DNA of 64,000 nucleotides from Paraburkholderia sacchari (GTDB lineage: Bacteria; Pseudomonadota; Gammaproteobacteria; Burkholderiales; Burkholderiaceae): the NCBI RefSeq assembly GCF_000785435.2, contig NZ_JTDB02000007.1:129745-193744 (forward strand), written 5' to 3'. The notes beneath the pieces were generated by a model, which saw only the letters and a program-made list of their open reading frames with translations, had not been told where the DNA came from and did no database searches. How positions within the stretch are numbered: the stretch's first letter is position 1; the number at the start of each line of letters is the position of its first letter. The translations under genes were made by a program, and so were the position numbers. Of the stretch, positions 43,098 to 52,305 are shown in pieces.

Positions 43098-44881
43098 CCC
43101 GCACCCGCCTTGCCGATTTTGGCGATCTCTTCATCGCGCAGTTCGCGCCGCAGAATCTTGCCGATATTGCTCTGCGGCAGCGACGCGCGGAACTCGACGA
43201 GACGCGGCACCTTGTAGCCCGTGAGCTGTTGGCGGCAGAACTGGATCAGCGCGTCCTCGGTGAGCGCGGGGTCGCGGCGCACGACGAACACCTTCACACG
43301 CTCGCCCTGTACGGGGTCCGGCACGCCAATGGCCGCGACTTCGCGCACGCCAGGATGCAGCGCGATCACATCCTCGATTTCGTTCGGGTACACGTTGAAG
43401 CCCGAGACGATGATCATGTCCTTCTTGCGGTCGATGAGGTGGATATAGCCGCGCGCATCCATGATGCCGATGTCTCCGGTCGCGAACCATCCGTCGTTGA
43501 CGAAGCTGCGCGCGGTTTCGTCGGGGCGCATCCAGTAGCCTTTCATGACCTGTGGGCCTTTTACGCATACCTCGCCCGGCTCGCCGAGGTTCGCCCACGT
43601 GCCGTCGTCGCGGCGAAAGCGTACCTGCGTCGAAGGTGCGGGCAGTCCGATAGATCCTTCGAAATCCTGAAGATTGGCGGGATTCATCGACACGATGGGC
43701 GAGCACTCCGTGAGCCCGTAGCCATCGACGATCGGCTTGCCGGTGACCGCCTTGAAGCGTTCGGCGACGGCTCGCTGCGTAGCCATGCCGCCCCCCATCG
43801 CGAGCTTCAGAGCCGAAAAATCGCGCTGGCGGAATGTCTCGTTTTCGAGGAACGCGTTGTAGAGCGTGTTGACCGCGCTGATGCAGCTGAACGTTTCGTG
43901 ACGCAGGACTTTCATTACGCGCGGCACGTCACGCGGATTCGCGATCAGGATGTTGCGTCCGCCGATCGCCATGAAGCACAGCGCGTTCACGGCGAGCGAA
44001 TAGATGTGATAGAGCGGCAGCGGCGTAAGAATGGTTTCGCGCTCGTTCACGAGCTGCCCCGCGATCCATGCCTTGGCCTGCAGCACGTTCGCGATGACCG
44101 TGCCATGCGTGAGCATTGCGCCTTTGGCTACACCCGTGGTGCCGCCCGTGTATTGCAGGAAGGCCAGGCCGTCGCGCTGCAGCGCCACCGGTGCGCGCGG
44201 CGCGCGGGCGCCTTCACTGAGCGCGTCGAGCAAGCGTACCGTGCGCACGCTGGGCGGCAGCTGGTACGCGGGCACGAGTTTCTTCACGTGGCGCAGCATG
44301 AAGTTGATGAAACGGCCCTTGAGGTTGATGCCTTCGCCCAGCAGATCGCCCAACTGCGTGAGGATGACCCGCTCGATGCGCGTGCCGGGCAGCGCAATTT
44401 CCAGCGTCTTCGCAAAGCTCTCGAACACGACGATGGTTTGCGCGCCGCTGTCCTTCAACTGGTGCGCGAGCTCGCGCGGCGTGTAGAGCGGATTGACGTT
44501 CACGACGACCGCGCCGGCCTTGAACGCGCCGAATAGCACGACCGGATACTGGAGCGTGTTGGGCAGCATGATGGCGACGCGCTCGCCGGGCCGCACGCCC
44601 ACGCTTTGCAGCCACGAGCCGAACGCAGTGGCCTTGCGGGCGAGTGCGCCATAGGTCATCGGCGAGCCGGCGCTTACGTAGGCGACGTTCTCGCGAAAGC
44701 GCGCGGTGCAGTCGTCGAAGAAGTGGGCGAGCGACGCGTACTGCGTCACGTCGACTTCGTGCGGGACGCCCGGCGGATACGAGGCGTACCAGACGCCGTC
44801 GGTGTCCGGCGGCGCAGGGTTTGCAGGGCCCGACGGGTCTGCATCGGGCCGAGCCAGCGGCGGCGGTGGCGTCTCGCTCAT
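43094..44881 (-). CDS. fadD: Long-chain fatty acid--CoA ligase, FadD type
   Basis: A 595-residue acyl-adenylate-forming enzyme that activates fatty acids to acyl-CoA for beta-oxidation. AMP motif YTGGTTGVAKGAMLTH, the TEC segment YGLTECSP and the linker motif (GWFATGDIGIMDARGYIHLIDRKKDMI) match FadD, and the C-terminal Lys lies in PQSNIGKILRR. GGAGAACGAC precedes the ATG at 44881; the frame remains open further upstream but with Arg-rich non-family sequence. It shares direction with the upstream MFS gene, about 80 bases away. Confidence 0.92.
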   Translation of the reverse strand: MSETPPPPLARPDADPSGPANPAPPDTDGVWYASYPPGVPHEVDVTQYASLAHFFDDCTARFRENVAYVSAGSPMTYGALARKATAFGSWLQSVGVRPGERVAIMLPNTLQYPVVLFGAFKAGAVVVNVNPLYTPRELAHQLKDSGAQTIVVFESFAKTLEIALPGTRIERVILTQLGDLLGEGINLKGRFINFMLRHVKKLVPAYQLPPSVRTVRLLDALSEGARAPRAPVALQRDGLAFLQYTGGTTGVAKGAMLTHGTVIANVLQAKAWIAGQLVNERETILTPLPLYHIYSLAVNALCFMAIGGRNILIANPRDVPRVMKVLRHETFSCISAVNTLYNAFLENETFRQRDFSALKLAMGGGMATQRAVAERFKAVTGKPIVDGYGLTECSPIVSMNPANLQDFEGSIGLPAPSTQVRFRRDDGTWANLGEPGEVCVKGPQVMKGYWMRPDETARSFVNDGWFATGDIGIMDARGYIHLIDRKKDMIIVSGFNVYPNEIEDVIALHPGVREVAAIGVPDPVQGERVKVFVVRRDPALTEDALIQFCRQQLTGYKVPRLVEFRASLPQSNIGKILRRELRDEEIAKIGKAGAG

Positions 44882-44964
44882 TGTCGTTCTCCGGGCGTGG
44901 CGTGGTCTCTCGCCATCTTGCACCATCTCGCGGCGGGCCGCGCGCCGCGTTAGCCGGTCGTCTA

Positions 44965-46179
44965 TCAACCGGTCATCTGTTTGGCGGTCTGCGTCATGTC
45001 GATGCCGCGCCGTTCGCGGCTGAATGGGATCAGCACGGCGATCACGACGGCTACCGTGCCCGCGACGATCGCCATCGCCATCCCGTAGTTCTGGCCGTGC
45101 GTGACAGCGAGCGAGGCTTGCAGCGTGGCGTTCACGGAAGCGAGCAGGTTGCCGAGCTGGTAGACGAGGCCCGGGAAGGTCGCGCGCACTTCATCGGGCG
45201 AAATCTCGTTGAGGTGCACCGGGATCACGCCCCATGCGCCCTGCACGGAAATCTGCATGAGGAACGCGCCAAGCGCGAGCAGCGCAGCGCCCGACGAAAA
45301 TGCCCAGAGTGGCAGCACCGGCAGCGCGATCAGCGCCGAGATGAAAATGGCCTTGCGGCGGCCGATTTTTTCGGAAAGCGAGCCGAAGAAAATGCCCCCC
45401 ACGATCGCGCCGATATTCAGCGTGATGGTGATGAGCGATACCGTATGCGGATCGAAGTGATGCTGCTCGCGCAGGAAGGTCGGATAGAGGTCCTGCGTGC
45501 CGTGCGAGAAGAAGTTGAACGCGGTCATCAGCGCGATTGCGTAGAGCGAGAGGCCTAGGTTGTGCTTGAGCGTGGAGAGCAGGCTCGGGCGCGCACGCTT
45601 TTCCATTTCTTTCCAGGCCGGAGATTCGGGCACATGGGCGCGCACGTAGAGCACGAGCAGCGCGGGCAGCACGCCAACGAAAAACATGCCGCGCCAGCCG
45701 ATGTACTGGTAGAGCACGCCGAACACGATCGAGGCGAGCAGATAGCCGCTCGGGTAACCGGCCTGCAGGAGGCCCGAGACGGCGCCCCGCGCTTTTGGCG
45801 GAATGGTTTCCATGGTGAGCGCGGAGCCCACGCCCCATTCGCCGCCCATCGCCACGCCAAAGAGCGCGCGCAGCACAATGAATGTCGTGAGGTTGGGCGA
45901 GAAGCCGGTGAGCATTTCGAGCAGCGAATAGCACGCGATATTGACCATCAGCGTGGGACGGCGGCCGAACTTGTCGGCAAGCCGGCCGAAAATCAGAGCG
46001 CCTATCGGACGCATGGCCAGCGTGAGCGTAATGGCAAATGCAACGGCGGGGATTTCAGTGTTGAATTCGGTGGCGATATCTTTCAGGACAAAAACCATTA
46101 GAAAGAAATCGAATGCATCGAGCGTCCAGCCCAGATACGCTGCGATGGTGACGTTCTTCTGCTCTCGCGTCCAGCTCAT
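44965..46179 (-). CDS. MFS carboxylate/sialate-type proton symporter
   Basis: A 404-residue 12-helix major facilitator. The start WTREQKNVTIAAYLGWTLDAFDFFLMVFVLKDIA, the loop motif GRLADKFGRRPTLMVN and the GGEWGVGSALTMETIPPKARG stretch match the sialate:H+ / JEN-like carboxylate symporters. The substrate is probably a short-chain or aromatic carboxylate; sequence does not decide. It lies upstream of fadD on the same strand, so import and CoA activation of one acid could be linked, though this is only positional evidence. The 280-bp gap upstream contains an AT-rich stretch (46375-46430) and no gene. Confidence 0.8.
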   Translation of the reverse strand: MSWTREQKNVTIAAYLGWTLDAFDFFLMVFVLKDIATEFNTEIPAVAFAITLTLAMRPIGALIFGRLADKFGRRPTLMVNIACYSLLEMLTGFSPNLTTFIVLRALFGVAMGGEWGVGSALTMETIPPKARGAVSGLLQAGYPSGYLLASIVFGVLYQYIGWRGMFFVGVLPALLVLYVRAHVPESPAWKEMEKRARPSLLSTLKHNLGLSLYAIALMTAFNFFSHGTQDLYPTFLREQHHFDPHTVSLITITLNIGAIVGGIFFGSLSEKIGRRKAIFISALIALPVLPLWAFSSGAALLALGAFLMQISVQGAWGVIPVHLNEISPDEVRATFPGLVYQLGNLLASVNATLQASLAVTHGQNYGMAMAIVAGTVAVVIAVLIPFSRERRGIDMTQTAKQMTG

Positions 46180-46459
46180 GGCTTTTGTCTCCTCATGTGG
46201 CCGCGCTTGTCGCTGGCTTGTTCCTGCTTCCCGGCAATGCGCGCATGGCTCGCTCAGCCCCGCGTGGCGAGCTGCATACGAGTGTACGCTGCGTATTAAA
46301 TATTTGCAGGAATGTCCCGCGCAACCGGGACAAGTCCCTGGGGAATCGTTTTATCGGGTCTTGTTGGGTGAAAGGTTATTGTTTTAATGGTAAATAAAAT
46401 GTAATTAATTTGAATTGGAAATTGGACGCCCTACGAATGATGCGCGGGCAGGGTTTGCG

Positions 46460-47911
46460 TCAATCATTTGCAATCCTGATTGAGTCGGCGGGGGCGGCGG
46501 CCTGGCTTTGCATCAGCCATGCTGCGGTGCGGGATACGACGTCGTCCCACTCGCCGATGGTGGTCTGGCGCAGCACGTACGCGTCGCGCATCCAGGGCGA
46601 ACGCGTGCCGGCTGCGCCCCAGCGCCACTCGCCAGCCGGGTTGACGAGTACGGCAGTAGGCTTGCCGATCATGACGGCGAGATTGGCGACGCCCGAGTCG
46701 ACGCTGATTACGGCGTCCAGTTGTTCGATGCAGGCCGCCGTGTCGCCAAACGACATGATGCCCGGCGCGTAGTGCGCGATGTTTCCGCGCGGCGAGCCGC
46801 CCATCATCTCGGCTACGGGGTGATGCAGGCTGATGAAATGGACGCGGCGCTCGAGCGCCGCGTTCGTCGTGAGGGACTCGAGCGCCGCGAGCGGCAAGGA
46901 GCGCAGGCCAGCCCAACTGCGCTCCTTGCTGCGCATGTCGCGGTTATGGCGTTGCGCGCAATCCCAGAACACGCCAATCAGTGCCTTGCCTGGGTGCTGG
47001 GCGCGCAACGTGTGCGCCCAGTTCGTCGCCTGGTCGCGCGCGAGCTGCGGTGCGCGTATCCAGGCTGCGAACCATGGTTCGGGGCACGGCTGGACGTGGG
47101 CCGCGAGCATCGGCAGATGCAGCAGCGTGGCCTGCATCGTGGGTGCGAATGCCTCGACAGCGGGCAGCGTCGATTCGTCCAACGGCGAGCGCTGGTCCAG
47201 CGGTCTGCGCGCGGCGACTACGCGGCAGCCGGCCAGCGACGCCTCGACGACGCTGTGGATCGGCTCGTCGCAGGTCACCATGATCTCGGCGCCGGCCGCG
47301 CGCCAATGCGCGATGCTGCCGAACAGCATGAACTGGTCGCCATAGCCCATCTGGTGCGTGACCAGCACGCGTTCGCCGCGCAGATCGGATTGCCCGTCCC
47401 ACATCGGCACGGCGCTGTAGCGGTAGTTTCCGCTGTCACTACGGTTGCGCCAGATCCAGTGCGCGAAGCCGCGCGCGTCTCCCGTGCTGAGCAGCGCTTC
47501 GGCCAGCCACTTGCGCGCCCGCAGTTTGTCGGGGTCATGGTCGTCGGCCGGCGCGTTGACTACTTGCTCCAGCAGCGCAATGGCGCGCGTGGTGTCGCCG
47601 CTCAGGTAAAGGTCACGGCCGAGTCGTGCCTCATGGAACAGCGGCGGCCAGTCGAGCGGCGCGGAATCGATCCAGGTCTGTGCGGCTTGGGCGTGCTGGC
47701 CCAGCAGGCGCAGCGCGCGGGCGCACGCATGCACGAAGCCGCGGTTGTGGGGGGCGAGCGCCAGGCCCTTTTCGGCCCACGGCAGCATTTGCTCGTCGCG
47801 CTTCACGCCGACGAGCGCTTCGCAGATCTGGAGCAGCGGCGCGGGGTCGGCGGGGCTGCGGGCGTGCGCGACGAATGCTTGCAGGAGTTGCTGTTCCGGA
47901 TCGACGGTCAT
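46460..47911 (-). CDS. TPR protein with C-terminal glycosyltransferase-9-like domain
   Basis: A protein of about 483 residues. The N-terminal half has TPR-like helical repeats (QQLLQAFVAHARSPADPAPLLQICEALVG, LPWAEKGLALAPHNRGFVHACARALRLLG). The C-terminal half has a GT-B-like fold: VLVTHQMGYGDQFMLFGSIAHWR near the sugar-acceptor side and DAVISVDSGVANLAVMIGKPTAVL, which resembles the nucleotide-sugar site of heptosyltransferases. Such TPR/GT fusions are common in Burkholderia and are suspected in surface glycan or protein glycosylation. Starts at 47911 and 47959 (MALNRIS) are both possible; neither has a clear Shine-Dalgarno. Confidence 0.75.
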   Translation of the reverse strand: MTVDPEQQLLQAFVAHARSPADPAPLLQICEALVGVKRDEQMLPWAEKGLALAPHNRGFVHACARALRLLGQHAQAAQTWIDSAPLDWPPLFHEARLGRDLYLSGDTTRAIALLEQVVNAPADDHDPDKLRARKWLAEALLSTGDARGFAHWIWRNRSDSGNYRYSAVPMWDGQSDLRGERVLVTHQMGYGDQFMLFGSIAHWRAAGAEIMVTCDEPIHSVVEASLAGCRVVAARRPLDQRSPLDESTLPAVEAFAPTMQATLLHLPMLAAHVQPCPEPWFAAWIRAPQLARDQATNWAHTLRAQHPGKALIGVFWDCAQRHNRDMRSKERSWAGLRSLPLAALESLTTNAALERRVHFISLHHPVAEMMGGSPRGNIAHYAPGIMSFGDTAACIEQLDAVISVDSGVANLAVMIGKPTAVLVNPAGEWRWGAAGTRSPWMRDAYVLRQTTIGEWDDVVSRTAAWLMQSQAAAPADSIRIAND

Positions 47912-48175
47912 GGTGGGATAGCAGGCGATATTTGTCGGAGAAATCCTATTGAGCGCCATGGCTGGCCGATATCGGAGGCTTCTTAAAACGAGCCTCGCCG
48001 CGGTGCGCCACCTGCCGCAGGTGCAGCTTTGCTGCACGCATACGAGCCTTCTAACATAATGAACGACCGTGCTTTTCCTGATTCCGGTGATGAGACAGAG
48101 TCACTAGAATCGGTTTGATCCCCGCTGTATTCCGCACTGCGGAACCGGGCCAGTAGATATCAAGGAGACGCAAGC

Positions 48176-48949
48176 ATGCAGGTCAGGGAATTGTTCGAAC
48201 TGGGTGGACAGACGGCGCTTATTACGGGCGGCTCGCGCGGGCTCGGGTTACAGATGGCCGAGGCGCTCGGCGAAATGGGCTGCCGCGTCGTCATCACCGC
48301 GCGCAAGGCCGACGAACTCGCAGCGGCGCAGCAACATTTGCAGGCGCGCGGCATCGAGGTCACGACGATCGTGAGCGATCTGCAGCGCGCCGAGGCCGTC
48401 AAGCCGCTAGTCGACGAAACGCTGGCGGCATGCGGCCGGATCGACATTCTCGTGAACAATGCAGGTGCGACATGGGGCGCGCCGGCGGAGGACTATCCCG
48501 ACGAGGCGTGGCACAAGGTCATGAACCTCAACGTCAACGCACCGTTTTTCCTCGCGCGCGAAGTGGGCAAGCGCAGCATGATTCCCGCGCAGCGCGGCAA
48601 GATCATCAATATTGCGTCGATCGCGGGCCTGAAAGGCTCGCTTGGCGCGATGCAGGCCATCGCGTACAACACCTCGAAGGCCGCGGCCATCAACTTCACG
48701 CGCGCGCTGGCCGCCGAATGGGGCAAGTACAACATCAACGTGAACGCGATCTGCCCGGGCTTCTTTCCGTCGAAGATGACGGCGGGCCTGCTCGACAAGG
48801 CCGGGCAGGCGGTGATCGATCGCACGCCGCTGCATCGCCTCGGCGACGAAAGCGATCTCAAGGGCGCGGTGGTGTTTCTCGCGAGCGCCGCGTCGCGGCA
48901 TGTCACTGGCCAGCATCTGGCGGTCGACGGCGGCGCGAGCATCGCCTGA
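48176..48949 (+). CDS. SDR-family oxidoreductase
   Basis: A 257-residue classical short-chain dehydrogenase. Cofactor motif GGSRGLG, NNAG in VNNAGATWG, active-site Ser in NIASIAGLKG and YNTSK give a complete triad. The N-terminus (FELGGQTALITGGSRGLGLQMAEALGE) resembles gluconate 5-dehydrogenase and 3-oxoacyl reductase relatives. AAGGAGACG precedes the ATG. It is followed about 60 bases later by an acyl-CoA ligase on the same strand, which favours a role in fatty or carboxylic acid metabolism. Substrate unknown. Confidence 0.88.
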   Translation: MQVRELFELGGQTALITGGSRGLGLQMAEALGEMGCRVVITARKADELAAAQQHLQARGIEVTTIVSDLQRAEAVKPLVDETLAACGRIDILVNNAGATWGAPAEDYPDEAWHKVMNLNVNAPFFLAREVGKRSMIPAQRGKIINIASIAGLKGSLGAMQAIAYNTSKAAAINFTRALAAEWGKYNINVNAICPGFFPSKMTAGLLDKAGQAVIDRTPLHRLGDESDLKGAVVFLASAASRHVTGQHLAVDGGASIA

Positions 48950-49009
48950 CGCCGTGCGAATCGCACGAGTTCCACGAATTCCACGAAGCTCACGAGACGA
49001 ATACCCGCC

Positions 49010-50701
49010 ATGCCCCAGTTCACCACTGCCGCGCCGTGCAAGAGCTCGCCATACTGGCCTGCCCATCTCTCAGCGCACCTGAGCATTCCCGCCACGAACC
49101 TGTTCTATAACGCCGAGGTCTCGGCCGCGCGTTATCCGGACAAGCCTTTCATCGTCTTCTACGACACGCCCATTACCTTCGCGCAGTTCAAGGACGAAGC
49201 CGAACGCGTGGCAGGCTATCTGCAGACCGAGTGCGGCGTGAAGGCCGGCGATCGCGTGCTGCTCTATATGCAGAACAGCCCGCAATGGGCCATCTCCTAT
49301 TACGGCATCTTGCGCGCGAATGCCGTGGTCGTGCCCGTCAACCCGATGAACCTCACCGACGAACTCGCGCACTACGTGGAAGATAGCGGCGCGACCACTG
49401 CGTTTGTCGCCCAGGATTTGTATCCGCGCATCGCGTCGCTGGTGGGCGCGGGCGAAGGGCAGGGGCTGCGGCATCTGCTCGTTGCCACGTACAGCGATTA
49501 TTTGAAGAACGAACCGTTTTCGCCGCTGCCCGAATTCGTGAGCGCGCCGCGCCACGTGCAGGGACCGGGCGTCACGCACTGGGCCGACATGCTGGCGGCG
49601 GGTCGCACGCCTGGCGCGCTCACCGCGGGGCCGGACGATCTGTGCGTGATGCCGTACACGTCGGGCACGACAGGCAAGCCCAAGGGTTGCATGCATACGC
49701 ATCGCAGCGTGATGTCCACGGCCGTGGGTGGTTGCGTCTGGTTCGGCAATACTCAGGATGCCGTACAGCTTTCCGTGCTGCCGCTCTTTCATGTGACTGG
49801 CATGCAGGGCGGCATGAACAGCCCGCTCTACAGCGGTTCGACGATTGTGATCCTGCCGCGCTGGGACCGCGACGCCGCGGCACGCGCGATCGAGCATTAC
49901 CGCATCACGTGTTGGCAGTCGATTTCGACGATGGTGGTGGACTTTCTTTCGAATCCGCGCATCGGCGAATACGATCTGTCGAGTCTCGCCGCGCTGCGCG
50001 GTGGCGGCGCGACCATGCCCGATGCGGTGGTCAAGAAACTGCGCGATCTCACGGGTCTCGAATTCGTGGAGGGCTACGGCATGTCGGAGACGATGGCCGC
50101 CACGCATATCAACCCGCCGCAGCACCCGAAGGCACAGTGTCTCGGCATTCCGGTGTTCGACGTCGATGCGCGCATCATCGATCCGATTACGCTCGACGAG
50201 GTGCCCGAGGGCGAGGCGGGCGAACTCATCATGAGCGCGCCGCAAGTGATGCAGGGCTATTGGGGCAACCCCAAGGCCACGAGCGAGGCTTTCATCGAGC
50301 GCGACGGCAAGCGCTTTTTGCGCACCGGCGACCTCGTGCGGCGCGACGCCGACGGCTATTACTTCATGACCGACCGCCTCAAGCGCATGATCAACGCGTC
50401 CGGCTACAAGGTGTGGCCCGCCGAAGTCGAGGCGCTCATGTACCGGCATCCGGCCATCAAGGAGGTCTGCATCATCGGCGCCCAGGATGCCAAGCGCGGT
50501 GAGACCGTGAAGGCCGTCGTAGTGCTCGATCCGAAGCAGGTGGGCAGCGTGAGCGAAGCCGATATTCTCGCGTGGGCGCACGAAAATATGGCTGCGTACA
50601 AGGCGCCGCGCGTCGTGCAGTTCGTCGAGGCGTTGCCGAAGTCGGGCAGCGGCAAGATTCTCTGGCGCCAGTTGCAGGAAGAGGAGGCTGCTGCGCGCTG
50701 A
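49010..50701 (+). CDS. AMP-dependent acyl-CoA synthetase/ligase
   Basis: A 563-residue adenylate-forming enzyme, different from the FadD at 43-45 kb. Motif YTSGTTGKPKGCMHTH, the acceptor loop EGYGMSETMAATH, the hinge TGDLVRRDADGYYFMTDRLKRMINASGYKVWP and the catalytic-type Lys in PKSGSGKILWR are all present. It is commonly annotated as a long-chain-fatty-acid--CoA ligase, but chain-length preference cannot be read from sequence. It is likely co-transcribed with the SDR. Confidence 0.9.
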   Translation: MPQFTTAAPCKSSPYWPAHLSAHLSIPATNLFYNAEVSAARYPDKPFIVFYDTPITFAQFKDEAERVAGYLQTECGVKAGDRVLLYMQNSPQWAISYYGILRANAVVVPVNPMNLTDELAHYVEDSGATTAFVAQDLYPRIASLVGAGEGQGLRHLLVATYSDYLKNEPFSPLPEFVSAPRHVQGPGVTHWADMLAAGRTPGALTAGPDDLCVMPYTSGTTGKPKGCMHTHRSVMSTAVGGCVWFGNTQDAVQLSVLPLFHVTGMQGGMNSPLYSGSTIVILPRWDRDAAARAIEHYRITCWQSISTMVVDFLSNPRIGEYDLSSLAALRGGGATMPDAVVKKLRDLTGLEFVEGYGMSETMAATHINPPQHPKAQCLGIPVFDVDARIIDPITLDEVPEGEAGELIMSAPQVMQGYWGNPKATSEAFIERDGKRFLRTGDLVRRDADGYYFMTDRLKRMINASGYKVWPAEVEALMYRHPAIKEVCIIGAQDAKRGETVKAVVVLDPKQVGSVSEADILAWAHENMAAYKAPRVVQFVEALPKSGSGKILWRQLQEEEAAAR

Positions 50702-50760
50702 AGCGCATTACTGAAGTGCAATAAAGCAGCGCACCGAACCTCCTTCCTTCCTCGCGAGCC

Positions 50761-51144
50761 TCAAGCGCCTGCCAATGCCGGCAGGTGCAGCTCGCTCCAG
50801 TCCCATCCTCCGTGAGCCGCCTCGGCGGCCGCGCCCTTCGCGCCCGCGTGCCGCGCGGTGTGACCCGGCGACCATTCGCCAGGCGCCTGCGCGTTCTTGC
50901 GCTCGAGAATTGCTTCGCACAGAAAGTCGATGCTGTACGCCTTCAGCAAATGCGCATGATGCGTTTCGATATAGGCCGCGAGGCGCGCCGCTTCGCCCTG
51001 GATCTCCGCGAGCGAGTAGAGCGTGGTGGCATCCCAGCGAAAACGCAATCCGAGTTCGGCAAAAGCGGAGTTGAATGCGCTCAACTGGTTGTGCAGGTGC
51101 TGATCGTGTTCCGTGGCGTTGCGGCCGGCTGAAGAGTGGCTCAT
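50761..51144 (-). CDS. Conserved hypothetical protein
   Basis: A 127-residue soluble protein, mostly alpha-helical by composition. The core is HNQLSAFNSAFAELGLRFRWDATTLYSLAEIQGEAARLAAYIETHHAHLLKAY in part, followed by an Ala/Gly-rich tail. I do not recognise a characterised family. GGAGAC precedes the ATG at a good distance, and codon use matches the neighbours, so it is probably a real gene. It is divergent from the oxalate regulator. Confidence 0.6.
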   Translation of the reverse strand: MSHSSAGRNATEHDQHLHNQLSAFNSAFAELGLRFRWDATTLYSLAEIQGEAARLAAYIETHHAHLLKAYSIDFLCEAILERKNAQAPGEWSPGHTARHAGAKGAAAEAAHGGWDWSELHLPALAGA

Positions 51145-51294
51145 GGCTAGTCTCCGTGTGAGTTCAGATGACGTGAGCCAATCGTAGAAGTGTTGATGAA
51201 TAAACGATAGTTAAAGTTTTTTTCTATTTGTATAAGTCATCATGTATGAAAATGCGTCGTAAGCCGCTGGGAATCGACCTACGCGTAAACCCGC

Positions 51295-51331
51295 TTGGTG
51301 ACGTGCTTGCTTCTGATATATTGTATGGCAC
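51295..51331 (+). promoter_or_regulatory. Promoter and candidate operator of the GntR-type oxalate regulator
   Basis: TTGGTG (51295-51300), 16 bases, TATATT (51317-51322) is a plausible promoter. The sequence ATATTGTATGGCAC (51318-51331) matches the oxc upstream sequence at 12 of 14 positions, suggesting autoregulation through the same site. The 241-bp gap contains nothing else recognised. Confidence 0.5.
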
Positions 51332-51385
51332 ATATGGAATTTGCTTTTAACGACGGCTAAACACAACGTTGGAGACAAACCACCG

Positions 51386-52105
51386 ATGTCTGCCGAAACC
51401 CAGGACGTAGCGGGGGTGTCCCCGCTGAGCTTGACGCTCGAACCCATCCACGCCACCGTTTCGCTGCGCGATCAGGCTTATGCGAAGCTGAAGCAGGCGA
51501 TTGCAGAGACCGACATCTACCGCTCGCGAGATGAAATCCGCCTCGACGAGAAGGAGTTGACCGAAAAGCTCGGCGTGAGCCGCACGCCGGTGCGCGAGGC
51601 CATGACGCTGCTGGAACAGGAAGGATTCCTGCGTACGGTGCCGCGGCGCGGCGTCTATATTCTGCGCAAAACCCGCAAGGAGATCGTCGAGATGATCTAT
51701 ATGTGGGCTGCGCTGGAAAGCATCGCCGCGCGACTCGCGACGCAGCGCGCTTCCGATGAGGACATCGCGCGTTTGCGCCACATGTTCGCGGATTTCGGCG
51801 AGGACAAGCCCGCCGAGCACATCGAGGAATACTCGGAAGCGAACATCACGTTTCATCAGGCGCTGGTGGAGCTGTCCAAGTCGCCGATCATCGTCGAGAC
51901 CATCAAGAACATCTTCATGCATGTGCGAGCGATCCGGCGCATGACGATTGCGCAAAGCGATCGCGCGTCACGATCGATCGTGGACCACATGCGCATCATC
52001 GAGGCACTCGAAGCACGCGATACCGAAAGAGTGGAGCGGCTCGTCCGCCAGCATTCGATCGACCTTGCGTTATTTGTCGAGGCGAACTGCGACTTTCTCG
52101 ACTGA
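51386..52105 (+). CDS. GntR-family (FadR/FCD subgroup) transcriptional regulator of the oxalate genes
   Basis: A 239-residue regulator with an N-terminal winged helix (LDEKELTEKLGVSRTPVREAMTLLEQEGFLRTVPRRGVYI) and a C-terminal FCD ligand domain of six helices containing EANITFHQALVELS and a conserved His-rich metal site (FHQAL, VDHMRIIEAL). The ATG at 51386 follows GGAGAC; upstream codons lack family similarity. It stands directly before oxc-frc on the same strand and shares an operator-like sequence with the oxc promoter. FCD regulators bind small organic acids, so oxalate or a CoA-derived intermediate is a reasonable inducer guess. Confidence 0.87.
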   Translation: MSAETQDVAGVSPLSLTLEPIHATVSLRDQAYAKLKQAIAETDIYRSRDEIRLDEKELTEKLGVSRTPVREAMTLLEQEGFLRTVPRRGVYILRKTRKEIVEMIYMWAALESIAARLATQRASDEDIARLRHMFADFGEDKPAEHIEEYSEANITFHQALVELSKSPIIVETIKNIFMHVRAIRRMTIAQSDRASRSIVDHMRIIEALEARDTERVERLVRQHSIDLALFVEANCDFLD

Positions 52106-52236
52106 GTAACCCGGGCGCGCACGTCGCGTGCCGCTGTTGTGCTTTTTCAAGTGTTGCTGTTGGTCAGTAAATTTGGACTCCGTAATAAATGGTGGCGCCT
52201 GGCGCTGCTGCACAGACCGGGACCTCAAAAAAATAC

Positions 52237-52271
52237 TTGACTAATATTGTGTGTGGAATATTGTATATCAC
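52237..52271 (+). promoter_or_regulatory. Promoter and candidate operator of oxc
   Basis: TTGACT (52237-52242), 18 bases, TTGTAT (52261-52266) forms a good sigma-70 promoter. AATATTGT occurs twice in direct repeat with a 14-base period (52243-52250, 52257-52264). ATATTGTATATCAC (52258-52271) overlaps the -10 and matches the regulator's own upstream sequence, a layout suited to repression. Confidence 0.6.
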
Positions 52272-52305
52272 GAGTAATCCAACGCCCCGCCAACGAGGAG
52301 ACGTC

